NCBI GenBank assembly: GCA_937901895.1
Contig: CALGTD010000096.1
Location: 1 to 61,503, forward strand
Direction: 5' to 3'
From: an uncultured Spartobacteria bacterium
GTDB taxonomy: Bacteria > Verrucomicrobiota > Verrucomicrobiia > Chthoniobacterales > JAATET01
Length of the DNA stretch: 61,503 nt
The position numbers were made by a program, and so were the translations under genes. The first letter of the stretch is position 1. The number at the start of each line of letters is the position of its first letter. The notes under the pieces are model-generated. The model was given only the letters and a program-made list of their open reading frames with translations. It was not told the DNA's origin and ran no database searches. This document shows, in pieces, positions 15,872 through 24,467 of this stretch.

Positions 15872-17851
15872 ATGAGCCTCGACATCGACTCCCTTTCCCT
15901 CGCGTGCCGTGACGCGCGCGGCCTCGCCATCGACGCCGTTTCGGCTTGCAAGTCCGGCCATCTGGGCCTGCCCCTCGGGGCGACCGAAATCGGCGCCTCG
16001 CTTTACGGTTACGCGCTCTCCCACAATCCCGACGAGCCGCGCTGGCTCAATCGCGACCGCTTTGTGCTCTCGGCCGGACACGGCTCGATGTTCCTTTACA
16101 GCTGGCTGCACCTTTCCGGGTATGCCGTGAGCCTTGACGACGTGAAGGCATTCCGCAGCCTGCACAGCATCACGCCGGGTCACCCCGAGTTTCACGAGAC
16201 GCCGGGCGTCGAGGCGACGACCGGACCGCTCGGGCAGGGTGTTTCAAATGCGGTCGGCTACGCGATGTCCGCGAAGATGGCCGAGGCGAAATTCAATACG
16301 GCCGAGCACAAGATTTTCGACCACCACGTGGTGTGTCTCGCGGGTGATGGCTGCCTGCAGGAGGGCGTCGCACAGGAGGCGTCCGCGCTCGCCGGCCACC
16401 TCGGCCTGGACAACCTCATTCTCTTTTACGACTCGAACAACGTGACGCTCGACGCGATGGCGCCCGTCTCGCAGAGCGAGGATACCGCCGAGCGTTACAA
16501 GGCCTACGGCTGGGAGGTTTACGAGATCGACGGCAACAACCTCGAGGAGGTTGTCGCGACGTTCGAAAAGGCGAAGGCCGCAACCGGGAAGCCGCAGTTC
16601 ATCATCGCGAAGACGATGATCGGCAAGGGCATCCCCGAGGTCGAGGGAACGAACAAGGCGCACGGCGAGGCGGGTGTGAAGTTTGCCGATTCGGCGCGCA
16701 AGGGACTCGGCCTGCCCGACGAGAAATTCTACGTCGATCCGAAGACGCGGGCCTATTTCGCCGCGCACAAGGAGAAGTTGAAGGCAGCCTACGCGGAGTG
16801 GCAGAAGACCTTCGAGGCGTGGAAGGCGGGCAACGCCGACCTCGCTGCGGAACTGGAGGCCGCGGTCTCCGGAAAGGTGCCTGCGCTGCTGCCGTTGATT
16901 CCCGAGTTCAAGCCCGATGAGACGATCGCCACGCGCAAGGCAGGCAGCGTCGTGCTTCAGCCGATCGCACGCGCCATGCCGACGCTCATCAGCGGCAGTG
17001 CGGATCTGCACGGTTCCACGCTGAACTACATCGAGGACGGCGGAAATTTTGACCGTCAGAATCGCGAGGGGCGGAACATTCACTTCGGCATTCGCGAACA
17101 CGCGATGTGCGGCATCATGAACGGCTTCGCCTACGACGGCATCTTCCGTCCGAGCGGTGCGACGTTCCTGGTTTTCAGCGACTACGGACGTCCGTCCATC
17201 CGTCTCGCCGCGCTCTCGCACCTGCCGTGCGTCTACATTTTCACGCACGACTCGGTCGGTGTCGGTGAGGACGGTCCGACGCACGAACCCGTGGAGACGG
17301 TCGCCGCATTGCGGGCGATTCCCGGGCTGGATGTCATTCGTCCCGCCGATCCCGAGGAGACGGCGGGCGCGTTCGCCGCGGCATTCGAAAAGACGGATGG
17401 CCCGACGCTGCTCGTGCTCAGCCGGCAGAACCTTCCGAACCTCAGCGAGATTCCCGTGCAGACGCGCCGCGAGGGCGTGTTCAAGGGCGGCTACATCGCG
17501 AAGAAGGAAACCTCCGCACTCGAGGCGATTCTTCTCGCGACCGGCAGCGAACTGCAGCACGCGATGAAGGCCGCCGAACAGCTCGGCAGTGGCGTGCGCG
17601 TCGTCTCGATGCCGTGTTTCGAGCGCTTCGAGCGTCAGGATGCGGCATATCGCGAGGAGGTGCTCCCGTCCTCGTGCCGCAAGCGTGTCAGCATCGAGGC
17701 GGGCATTTCCGATCCGTGGTTCCGCTTTGTGGGACTGGACGGCAAGGTTCTCGGCATCGACCGTTTCGGCATGAGCGCTCCTGGCAGCGTCGTGATGAAG
17801 GAACTCGGCATGACGCCGGAGAATGTCGTCGCGGCGGTGAAATCGCTTTGA
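15872..17851 (+). CDS. tkt: Transketolase
   Basis: 659 residues, normal length for bacterial transketolase. The N-terminal ThDP domain has SGHLGLPLG (29-37), ATTGPLGQG and the ThDP/metal motif beginning GDGCLQEG and ending with NN in FYDSNNVTLD. The middle pyrimidine-binding domain has GIREHAMCGIMNG with the catalytic Glu, and VFSDYGRPSIRLAALSHL; the substrate-binding His is in IFTHDSVGVGEDGPTHEP. It moves two-carbon units between ketoses and aldoses in the non-oxidative pentose phosphate pathway. There is no close pathway partner next to it. No clear Shine-Dalgarno sequence precedes the ATG. Confidence 0.96.
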   Translation: MSLDIDSLSLACRDARGLAIDAVSACKSGHLGLPLGATEIGASLYGYALSHNPDEPRWLNRDRFVLSAGHGSMFLYSWLHLSGYAVSLDDVKAFRSLHSITPGHPEFHETPGVEATTGPLGQGVSNAVGYAMSAKMAEAKFNTAEHKIFDHHVVCLAGDGCLQEGVAQEASALAGHLGLDNLILFYDSNNVTLDAMAPVSQSEDTAERYKAYGWEVYEIDGNNLEEVVATFEKAKAATGKPQFIIAKTMIGKGIPEVEGTNKAHGEAGVKFADSARKGLGLPDEKFYVDPKTRAYFAAHKEKLKAAYAEWQKTFEAWKAGNADLAAELEAAVSGKVPALLPLIPEFKPDETIATRKAGSVVLQPIARAMPTLISGSADLHGSTLNYIEDGGNFDRQNREGRNIHFGIREHAMCGIMNGFAYDGIFRPSGATFLVFSDYGRPSIRLAALSHLPCVYIFTHDSVGVGEDGPTHEPVETVAALRAIPGLDVIRPADPEETAGAFAAAFEKTDGPTLLVLSRQNLPNLSEIPVQTRREGVFKGGYIAKKETSALEAILLATGSELQHAMKAAEQLGSGVRVVSMPCFERFERQDAAYREEVLPSSCRKRVSIEAGISDPWFRFVGLDGKVLGIDRFGMSAPGSVVMKELGMTPENVVAAVKSL

Positions 17852-17961
17852 GCGACCCGGCACGCGACGCGAAGGAAGGACGCGAAAGCAGGTCATAACC
17901 GACACTATGATCGAAGGATCGTTTGATCCGTCCCGCTCTTCGTGTCTTCGTGTGAAATTCC
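17852..17961. repeat. Intergenic imperfect palindrome built of CGAAGGA/CGAAGAC-type units
   Basis: The gap between tkt and cysH holds two arms of short purine-rich units: acgcgaag...gacgcgaaag at about 17866-17887 and, inverted, ctcttcgtgtcttcgtgt at about 17936-17953. Between them lies a small hairpin (gatcgaaggatcgtttgatc). The arrangement resembles the palindromic, gene-flanking repeats scattered in many environmental genomes. Copy number elsewhere cannot be judged from this window. Confidence 0.45.
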
Positions 17962-18693
17962 ATGTCGTTGCAAAAATTCGATCCTGAGCTCATCCACCGG
18001 AAGGCGGAGGAGTTCGAGTCCGCGCCTCTGGAGGAAATTCTCCGGTGGACGTGGGAGACCTATGGCGCAAAGGCCGCGATCGGCACGAGCTTCCAGGGGG
18101 CGGGGCTCGTGGTCATCGATACGTCCGTGCGCAATGGCTTCCGGTTTCCGGTCTTCACGATCGACACCGGGCTGCTCTTTCCCGAGACGCTCGACCTGAA
18201 GGCGAAGCTCGAGAAACGCTTCGGGATCGAGATCGAGTCCCTGAATCCCGAGCAGACCGTCGAGGAGCAGGCTGCCGAACACGGACCCGAGCTGTGGAAG
18301 CGGTATCCCGACCTCTGCTGCACCATGCGGAAGGTGATTCCGCTGCAACAGAAGTTGAAGACGCTCGACGTCTGGATCACCGGCCTGCGGCGTCAGCAGT
18401 CCAGCACGCGGCAGCAGACGAAGATTCTCGAACTCTACAAGTTCGATGTGCTTCGGGATCAATACATCCTCAAGGTGAACCCCATGGCGACGTGGACTCG
18501 CGACGCCGTGCAGGCGCATCTTCGGGAGCACAACATTCCGACGAACCCTCTCACCACGCAGGGCTACCGCAGCATCGGCTGCGTTCCCTGCACGCGGCCC
18601 GTTGGAGAAGGCGAGGATGAGCGGGCGGGGCGGTGGACCGGATTCGACAAGGCCGAGTGCGGCATTCACACCTTCCTCGGCGACAACATCTGA
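17962..18693 (+). CDS. cysH: Phosphoadenylyl/adenylyl-sulfate reductase (assimilatory)
   Basis: 243 residues. The PP-loop-type fold is seen in AIGTSFQGAGLV and TIDTGLLFPET. It has the two cysteine pairs that hold a [4Fe-4S] cluster in APS-type reductases: DLCCTMRK (Cys119-Cys120) and GCVPCTRP (Cys207 and Cys210). The C-terminal KAECGIH carries the catalytic Cys in an ECGIH motif. With the cluster cysteines present, it probably prefers APS, or accepts both APS and PAPS. It reduces the sulfonucleotide to sulfite with thioredoxin. A sulfite-reductase-type flavoprotein lies 32 kb away. It is not in a visible cys operon here. Confidence 0.94.
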   Translation: MSLQKFDPELIHRKAEEFESAPLEEILRWTWETYGAKAAIGTSFQGAGLVVIDTSVRNGFRFPVFTIDTGLLFPETLDLKAKLEKRFGIEIESLNPEQTVEEQAAEHGPELWKRYPDLCCTMRKVIPLQQKLKTLDVWITGLRRQQSSTRQQTKILELYKFDVLRDQYILKVNPMATWTRDAVQAHLREHNIPTNPLTTQGYRSIGCVPCTRPVGEGEDERAGRWTGFDKAECGIHTFLGDNI

Positions 18694-18703
18694 TCGCGCA
18701 CGG

Positions 18704-18729
18704 AAAAAACAGCCGGTGCGATGACCGGC
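18704..18729 (-). terminator. Intrinsic terminator between converging cysH and zinc-ribbon genes
   Basis: Stem GCCGGT (18712-18717) pairs with ACCGGC (18724-18729) around a 6-base loop. Read leftward it is followed by TGTTTTTTCC, so it best serves the leftward zinc-ribbon gene ending at 18740. On the rightward strand it also lies just past the cysH stop. Confidence 0.7.
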
Positions 18730-18739
18730 CTTCGCTTTC

Positions 18740-19174
18740 CTACGACTGCGGTTGCAGGCTGCGGGGACGCGCGAAAATTCCGAGCGATTCGAGGATTTCG
18801 CTGCGTTCGCCACGGAGGAAGGCGAGCAGCTCGGTGCGGGCCCGCAACGCGTCGATTCCGCGATCCTGCAGTTGCGTCAGCAGGTCATGAAACATGGACC
18901 GGCGGCGGAGGCCTGCATTGGTATGGTCGCGACGATCCATACAGAACGTGCCCATTGTGGAGCCGCAGCGGCAGTTTCGCATCATGACGACCTGCTGGAG
19001 TCCGTCGGTGTCGATGTCGTATCCCATCAAGCCGCTTCCCTGGCGGACGGGGGAGGTGCCGTCGACGAAGGCGTCCATCGTGGGATAGGTCGCGCCGCAT
19101 TTCGGGCACGTCTTGGGGAACTCGCCTTCGAGAAGAGCCAGAAGGCCCTCGTAAATCGCGCGATCGTCGCTCAT
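18740..19174 (-). CDS. Small protein with split zinc-ribbon cysteines, function unknown
   Basis: 144 residues, cytoplasmic. A CPKCGATYPTMDAFVDGT knuckle at about residues 23-40 and a second cysteine pair in NCRCGSTM (about 68-75) could together bind one zinc. The rest is helical and charged, with an Arg/Leu-rich C-terminal half (LRARTELLAFLRGERSEIL). The pattern recalls small sigma- or kinase-associated proteins in verrucomicrobia, but I do not recognise a named family. It is divergent from the hybrid histidine kinase gene, with a 25-base inverted repeat between them, so coregulation is possible. Confidence 0.72.
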   Translation of the reverse strand: MSDDRAIYEGLLALLEGEFPKTCPKCGATYPTMDAFVDGTSPVRQGSGLMGYDIDTDGLQQVVMMRNCRCGSTMGTFCMDRRDHTNAGLRRRSMFHDLLTQLQDRGIDALRARTELLAFLRGERSEILESLGIFARPRSLQPQS

Positions 19175-19210
19175 CGCTGTCTCTAAGAAAGGGGGATCGT
19201 CGGGGGCTTG

Positions 19211-19235
19211 TCAATCCAACCCCGAAGTGGATTGA
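19211..19235. promoter_or_regulatory. Inverted repeat TCAATCCA-N9-TGGATTGA in the divergent kinase promoter region
   Basis: An exact 8-bp inverted repeat with a 9-base spacer lies between the zinc-ribbon gene (start 19174) and the histidine kinase (start 19287). No T-run follows, so an operator is more likely than a terminator. The binding protein is unknown. Confidence 0.5.
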
Positions 19236-19286
19236 AGAACATCCGTATCGCTTTGCGAGCGTTTTCCAAACACAATCTTCCTTTTC

Positions 19287-20432
19287 ATGAGTTCGAAGGA
19301 TCGCGCTGGCATTCGTGTAGAAGGGCAGAAGATGGAGGTGCTCGGTCGCCTCACCAGCGCGGTTATCCACGATCTGAACAATCTCCTGACGGTGATCGGC
19401 CTCAATGCCGCATTGATCGAGGGCGGGGAATTAAGTCCCGAGGACGTGATTTCCGCCGCGGAGAAGATATCCGAAGCATCCCGCCATTCCGCAGAGCTCA
19501 CGCGCAAGGTGCTGAATTTTGCCAGAAAGAGCCGGGCCGAGTCGGAACCCATGCAGCCGGACGAGGTGGTGGAGGGACTGCTTCGCATGCTCTCTCCGTT
19601 GATCGCGCGCCGCGTGGCGGTGCGTGTGAATCCGGGCTGCGGTGCGTGGATTCACGGGGACCGGAGCGCGATCGAACTCGCGGTGATGAACCTCGTGCTG
19701 AACGCCGCGGACGCGATGCCCGGTGGCGGCGAAATTGTCATCACGACCAGTCTGCGCGAGGCGCCGGAAGGACTGCGGGGGTGTGCACCGGGAACCTATG
19801 CACAGATTTCGGTCGTGGATGCCGGCGAGGGAATCGATCCGTCGATCGGAGATTCGATCTTCGAACCGTTCTTTACGACGAAGGCTCATGGCACCGGCAT
19901 GGGACTCTCGATCGTCAGTCACGTTGCGAGCACTCACGGCGGAACCGTCGAATTTGACAGCCGGCCCGGCGAGGGTTCGGAGTTTCGACTGTTGGTTCCA
20001 GTGGCCGCGCCACCCGATGCCGTGGATTGTGACCGGATTCCCGGGACGCCGCAGATGGCGCGCCGGCGCGGAACGGCACTGCTCGTCGAGGACGACGGGG
20101 CGATCCGTGGCTTGACGCGGCGGCTGCTCGAGCGCCAGTTCGAACGGGTCCTGGACGCTCCGACGGCCGAGGATGCCCTGGAAGTCTGGACATCGGAGCG
20201 GGGCGGTATCGACCTGCTCCTGACGGACCTGATGTTGCCTGGCGAGATGTCCGGCCGGGCGCTCGCGCTGCGATTGCTCGAGGAGAATTCGAACCTGCCG
20301 GTGCTCTACATGAGCGGTTATGGCAGCTCTTGGGATGACCGCTCGTTCCTGACCGAGTCGAATTTTCTGGCGAAGCCATTCCCGCCGGATGCGCTTGAGC
20401 GCGCGGTGTCCGGCGTGCTGCCTGCGGGTTAG
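19287..20432 (+). CDS. Hybrid histidine kinase without a sensor domain (HisKA-HATPase-receiver)
   Basis: 381 residues. The phosphoacceptor region VIHDLNNLL has His28. The ATPase domain has N-box NLVLNAADAMPGGG (135-148), G1 DAGEGID and G2 GTGMGLSIV (202-210). The C-terminal receiver has acidic residues in VEDD (267-270), phosphoacceptor Asp314 in LLTDLMLPGE and Lys363 in LAKPF. No membrane or PAS domain precedes the His, so input must come from a partner. It sits at the edge of the exopolysaccharide locus, 4 bases before the flippase gene. It is a natural candidate to phosphorylate the two stand-alone receivers in the same locus (inference). Confidence 0.9.
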   Translation: MSSKDRAGIRVEGQKMEVLGRLTSAVIHDLNNLLTVIGLNAALIEGGELSPEDVISAAEKISEASRHSAELTRKVLNFARKSRAESEPMQPDEVVEGLLRMLSPLIARRVAVRVNPGCGAWIHGDRSAIELAVMNLVLNAADAMPGGGEIVITTSLREAPEGLRGCAPGTYAQISVVDAGEGIDPSIGDSIFEPFFTTKAHGTGMGLSIVSHVASTHGGTVEFDSRPGEGSEFRLLVPVAAPPDAVDCDRIPGTPQMARRRGTALLVEDDGAIRGLTRRLLERQFERVLDAPTAEDALEVWTSERGGIDLLLTDLMLPGEMSGRALALRLLEENSNLPVLYMSGYGSSWDDRSFLTESNFLAKPFPPDALERAVSGVLPAG

Positions 20433-20436
20433 CGCG

Positions 20437-21888
20437 ATGCAGGCCGGGCCCCGGAACTATCTGCGCGAGCTGCTGCGCAACCAGATCTGGCAGAGCGCAA
20501 ACTTCGTCTCGAAGGCGCTGTTTCTGGTGTTGCTCACGCCGATGATGCTCGCCGCGTGGGGCGACGAACGCTACGGGCTCTTTGCGCTCGCGTCCTCCCT
20601 GCTGGTTTCGATGGCGCTGCTCGACGGCGGGGTGCGGAACCTCACCCGGCTGCGGCTCGTGGAGGCGACAAATGCGGGTGACGAGGAGGCGTATCGGAGA
20701 ACCTTCGCCTTTGGCGTGCTGACGTTCGGCACGGTGGTGTTGATCGCGACCATCGCCGCCGCGGGACTGGCAGCGGCGGGCTGGTTGAAGGAATGGTTCA
20801 ATCTTCCTGCGGGCGGCTCGCTTGTGCTGGTGGTGACGGTCGCCCTGACGGGGACCATGATGATGTCGATCTTCGGCCTGGAGCCGCGGGCCGCACGGGG
20901 GAGTCTTTCGAGCATGAAGGCTGCGAACACCTGGGGCGCGCTGGTCGCCATCCCGGTGGTCGCGGGAGCGGTGTGGGCAGGCTGCGACGTGCTCGCGGCG
21001 GTGGTGCTCTATTCGTTGTGCCTGATCGTCCCGAACGTGCTCTACATGATCTCCGACGGGGTGTTCGCGCTGCAGCCGTGGCGGTATGTCACGCAATTCA
21101 CCCCGCGCGTGTTCGCCGCCACGCTTCGGGATGGGTTCTGGTATTACCTAACGACGGTGGCGCTCGTGGTCAAAACGCACGCGCTCACCTTCGTTGTTGC
21201 GGCGATGGCCGGACCTGCGGAGGCGGGCATTTTCTATATCCTGCTGCGATTCACCGAACTCATTGGCACCGTGGGTGCGACTGCGAGCGAGACTTCGCTG
21301 GCGGAGCTTGCGGCGGCGGGTTCCGATGCGGAGCGGGGCAGGAGTTTTCGGCAGGGGTGGAGCTACGTGGCCCTTTTTTCGCTCTACGGCGCGGTGGGGT
21401 TGGCCCTGCTGGGCGACCATGCGCTCGACCTGTGGCTGCGGGGGCACTACGAGCTGCGTGAGGGAACCATGATTGCAATGGCAGTGTTCGGCCTTGCCGG
21501 CGCGTTGAGCAGAATGGTGGTGAATGCCTCGATGGGACTTGGCGCGGCGCGTGGAGCCGCAATCGGCAATCTTTTCGAAGCGGTGGCGGATGTCGCGCTC
21601 GCGGCGGTGGGATACCGGCTCCTGGGCCTGCCTGGCCTGTTCCTCGGCGGAAGTCTCGGAATTCTCTGCATGCTGCCCGCTGCGGTCCGGGTCTCGACGC
21701 GGTGTGACCGATCGTGGGTCGGGAACTACCTGCGTCCGCTGCTGCCGCTGCTGCCCGGGCTGGCCGGGGCGGCGGCGATGCTGGCAATCGCCGCGCGGTT
21801 TTCCCACTGGTCCGCGTGGATGGTCGGAGCCGGAGCTGCGGGAATTCTGGCGTTGATTTCCCTCCGACGGATGCACGCCGCGGCGTGA
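20437..21888 (+). CDS. Polysaccharide flippase (Wzx/MATE-like, MOP superfamily)
   Basis: With the ATG at 20437 (4 bases after the kinase stop) the protein is 483 residues. It has about 12-14 hydrophobic helices evenly spread, starting with NFVSKALFLVLLTPMMLAAWG, and the N-terminal pattern RYGLFALASSLLVSMALLDGGV seen in polysaccharide export proteins. Such proteins flip lipid-linked repeat units across the inner membrane. It is cotranscribed with the kinase and converges on the chain-length/kinase gene. It belongs to the exopolysaccharide locus together with the polymerase and priming transferase. Confidence 0.85.
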   Translation: MQAGPRNYLRELLRNQIWQSANFVSKALFLVLLTPMMLAAWGDERYGLFALASSLLVSMALLDGGVRNLTRLRLVEATNAGDEEAYRRTFAFGVLTFGTVVLIATIAAAGLAAAGWLKEWFNLPAGGSLVLVVTVALTGTMMMSIFGLEPRAARGSLSSMKAANTWGALVAIPVVAGAVWAGCDVLAAVVLYSLCLIVPNVLYMISDGVFALQPWRYVTQFTPRVFAATLRDGFWYYLTTVALVVKTHALTFVVAAMAGPAEAGIFYILLRFTELIGTVGATASETSLAELAAAGSDAERGRSFRQGWSYVALFSLYGAVGLALLGDHALDLWLRGHYELREGTMIAMAVFGLAGALSRMVVNASMGLGAARGAAIGNLFEAVADVALAAVGYRLLGLPGLFLGGSLGILCMLPAAVRVSTRCDRSWVGNYLRPLLPLLPGLAGAAAMLAIAARFSHWSAWMVGAGAAGILALISLRRMHAAA

Positions 21889-21895
21889 GCGGGAT

Positions 21896-23839
21896 TCAGG
21901 AGCGTCCTGCAGCACGCGGGCAAATCGAACGCGGGCAGCCCTGAAGGACGGCGCCCTTCACGCGCCAGCCCTCGTTGGTCACCCGCTCGGAGCAGGCGAG
22001 GAATTCCTCGATCGTGGCACGCCGATACCGGCCGGTGAGAATTACCGGACTCCCTTGCGGAAGCGTCAGCAGCATGGACCAGTCGGCGAGGATCGGCGGA
22101 GAGTCGACGAGGATGAAATCCCATTTTTCGAGCAACGCGGGCATCGCCTCGAGCAGGGGTTTCCTCGAGAGGAGGTCGTCGATGTCCCGGTGTTTGGTGA
22201 CCGGGCTGAGGACGGCCAGTTCGCGGATCGCCGAGTAGGAAATGTAGTCGTCGGGGGAGGCGTCCTCGGACGCCAGCCACTCCGTGAGGCCGATCTTCGG
22301 ATGGATGCCGAGCTTTTTCGCCTGCCGGGGTGCGTTCAGATGGAGGTCGATGACGAGGGTCCGCTTTTCCGCCTGGGCAAGGAGGATCGCGATGTTCGCG
22401 ATGAGGTCGGACTGGTAGTTGCCGTGCTGCTGCACGGAGGTGAAACCGACGATCCGGTTCCTCGAATTTCGCGAGCCCGAACGAAGGAGTTCGCTCCGGA
22501 GAAAGCCGAGTCCGATCGGGTATCCGGGATGGTCGAAGATGTTGCGACTCCTGGTGCCCTTGAAGAGCGGCGTATAGCGGGGCAGCAGGGTGAGCACCGG
22601 CACGTGCGCGCGGCTTTCGAGCTGCGCGGCGGACTTGACCCGGGTGTCGAAGAACAGCCGGCCGCCGATGACCGCGCCGGAGAGCGCGAGTCCGAAAATC
22701 GTCCCCAGGAGCAGATTCAGCCAGAGCTTCGGACGCACGGGCTTCATCTGCGGAGTGGCGCGGTCGATGGTGACGATGATGCTCGCCGGGCCGGTGGAAT
22801 CAATATCGTCTGCCTGCGCGAGTTCCTTCATTTTTGCCGGATCGGCGTAGCTCTGGGTCAGCGCGGCGACCTGCTCGCCCATCCGGTCGATGCGGGCCGA
22901 TTCCTCGCGCAGATTGTCGCGCAGGTCCTCCTCCTGGGTCCGGGCAATCTCGAGCTCCGATCGCAGGGCGACGACGAGCTGCCGGACATGGTCCTGGAGC
23001 TGGGAGACCAGCCCTTCGACCTCCGACCGCTTGCCCGAAAGTCGGACCCCACGACTGGCGGTGGCGGCGATGCTGTCGTATTCGGACTGCACGAGCATGA
23101 GCTGCGTCTTGAGGTTGTTCAGCGTGGGATCATTGGCGAAACTCGGGAACGACTCGATCGGAAGACCCTGTTCGATATGCTTGTCGAGTTCGGCATTTTC
23201 GCGCTCGAGCTTGATCCGCTGCGCGGAGACCTGGGAAAAGTCGTTGAGCAGGTTGTCCGACAGCGAGCGCGCGATTGTCATGCTCTGGCGGAGGGTGTTG
23301 AGCTTTCCGCCGATCACATTGTAGAGCTGGATTTCGTCGAGGACGGCGTTGGCGACCTGTGCGGCGAACTCGGGATCCTGAGAGACCGCGACGATCTCGC
23401 CCAGGCGGCTGTCGCGAATCGCTTCCACGCGGACGTTTGCCTCCGGGATCCGGCCGGCGAGTTTGAGAGGTGGATCCAGTTCCTGAAACACGACGCGATT
23501 GGACCCGGTGCCGAGGTCAAGCCGCTGTTCGATGCCGTGGGCCATGTCGCGGCTTGGGATGCTCAGGATGATCGTCTGGATGAGCTGGCGCTCCGTCTCG
23601 GCATCGACGGTTTCCTTGCCGCCGGTGTAGGGCAGTTTGTCGATGACAAATTTTGCCGTCGCCTCGTAGGCGCGGGGCGTGCGGGATTGAATGAAAAGCC
23701 CGAGGCCGATTCCGAGAGTCAGGAAGATGATCAGGACCGGGAGATTCTCGAAGACGAGCCGGGCAAGATCCGGGAATCCCATCGGAGGGGCCGGCGCCGT
23801 GGAACGTAGCTCGTCAACGCGTTCGGTGGGTGCGGTCAC
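21896..23839 (-). CDS. Wzz-type chain-length protein fused to a BY-kinase-like domain with degenerate P-loop
   Basis: 647 residues. Wzz domain: membrane helix at about 34-51, long periplasmic coiled coil (about 180-345), second helix at about 371-395 preceded by the Pro-rich PQMKPVRPK. The cytoplasmic part has the bacterial tyrosine-kinase layout: IVGFTSVQQHGNYQSD where the Walker A should be (463-478), Walker A'-like LVIDLHLNAP (495-504) and Walker B DFILVDSPP (574-582). The GKS/T of the P-loop is missing, the Asp of Walker A' is followed by LHL instead of AD, and the tail CPRSICPRAAGRS has no tyrosines. It is therefore probably a catalytically dead scaffold that sets chain length. It is coupled by ATGA overlap to the Wza-like gene. 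Confidence 0.88.
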   Translation of the reverse strand: MTAPTERVDELRSTAPAPPMGFPDLARLVFENLPVLIIFLTLGIGLGLFIQSRTPRAYEATAKFVIDKLPYTGGKETVDAETERQLIQTIILSIPSRDMAHGIEQRLDLGTGSNRVVFQELDPPLKLAGRIPEANVRVEAIRDSRLGEIVAVSQDPEFAAQVANAVLDEIQLYNVIGGKLNTLRQSMTIARSLSDNLLNDFSQVSAQRIKLERENAELDKHIEQGLPIESFPSFANDPTLNNLKTQLMLVQSEYDSIAATASRGVRLSGKRSEVEGLVSQLQDHVRQLVVALRSELEIARTQEEDLRDNLREESARIDRMGEQVAALTQSYADPAKMKELAQADDIDSTGPASIIVTIDRATPQMKPVRPKLWLNLLLGTIFGLALSGAVIGGRLFFDTRVKSAAQLESRAHVPVLTLLPRYTPLFKGTRSRNIFDHPGYPIGLGFLRSELLRSGSRNSRNRIVGFTSVQQHGNYQSDLIANIAILLAQAEKRTLVIDLHLNAPRQAKKLGIHPKIGLTEWLASEDASPDDYISYSAIRELAVLSPVTKHRDIDDLLSRKPLLEAMPALLEKWDFILVDSPPILADWSMLLTLPQGSPVILTGRYRRATIEEFLACSERVTNEGWRVKGAVLQGCPRSICPRAAGRS

Positions 23840-24417
23840 AGGAAATTCTTCGGAACAGTGATAACGTCGCCGGGCTGGAGAAGGAAGTTCTGCACAAGGT
23901 CCTCCCCGCGCATCATATCGCGCAGGTCGAGCTCATAGACCTCGACGGTGCCGGCGTTTTCCCGCAGGAGCCGGACGCGGCGCTTGTTGGCGAGAGGGGT
24001 GAACCCGTTGGCCGCGGCAATCGCATCCATCACGCGCATCGGACTTTCTCCAAGATCGGTGTGAATCTGGTGAAACACCTCGCCGAGGACGGAAACGCGA
24101 TTGCCTCGAAACTCCCGCACTTCGATCTTCGTGGCGCCCGGGTAGGCCTTGCGAATCTTCGCCCTGGCCTCTTCTCCGGTGAGGCCCGCCACCTCGATCG
24201 GTCCGGATGGAGTGATGATCATGCCATCCTGATCCACGGTGAGCACATCCACGTAGCCGTCCGGCAACGTCACGTGAATCTGGTCCAGCACCGCCAGCGT
24301 AAAGGGCACCGTGTAGGTGTTTACCGGAACGGTGGGATCCCGGACCTCCTTCTTTTGCGTCGATGCGCAACCCGCCAGAATTGCGAGGGTGGCGAAAATT
24401 GCACAGGTTCGGAACAT
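23836..24417 (-). CDS. Polysaccharide export lipoprotein, Wza-like
   Basis: With the ATG at 24417 the protein is 193 residues and begins with a lipoprotein signal ending in ILAGC (lipobox, Cys16 from this start). An ATG at 24441 is also possible. The Poly_export domain is seen in VLDQIHVTLPDGYVDVLTVD and PSGPIEVAGLTGEEARAKI, and an SLBB-like repeat in SVLGEVFHQIHTDLG and GDVITVPKN. Wza forms the outer-membrane channel for capsule or exopolysaccharide. At about 190 residues it is shorter than E. coli Wza (about 380) and lacks the C-terminal membrane helix, as in many EPS-type homologues; the adjacent barrel gene may provide the outer-membrane pore. Confidence 0.9.
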   Translation of the reverse strand: MFRTCAIFATLAILAGCASTQKKEVRDPTVPVNTYTVPFTLAVLDQIHVTLPDGYVDVLTVDQDGMIITPSGPIEVAGLTGEEARAKIRKAYPGATKIEVREFRGNRVSVLGEVFHQIHTDLGESPMRVMDAIAAANGFTPLANKRRVRLLRENAGTVEVYELDLRDMMRGEDLVQNFLLQPGDVITVPKNFL

Positions 24418-24467
24418 TTGAGCGGAGCTACGTAGAATCATCTCCCGACTTTTGCAACTTCTCATCT

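Noticed and set aside
16244..17905. 553-codon minus-strand frame opposite transketolase
   Set aside because: Shadow of tkt with low-complexity Arg/Glu/Val sequence; no motif.
22055..23809. 584-codon plus-strand frame opposite the Wzz/BY-kinase gene
   Set aside because: Shadow frame; the minus-strand gene has the Wzz and Walker B motifs and operon context.
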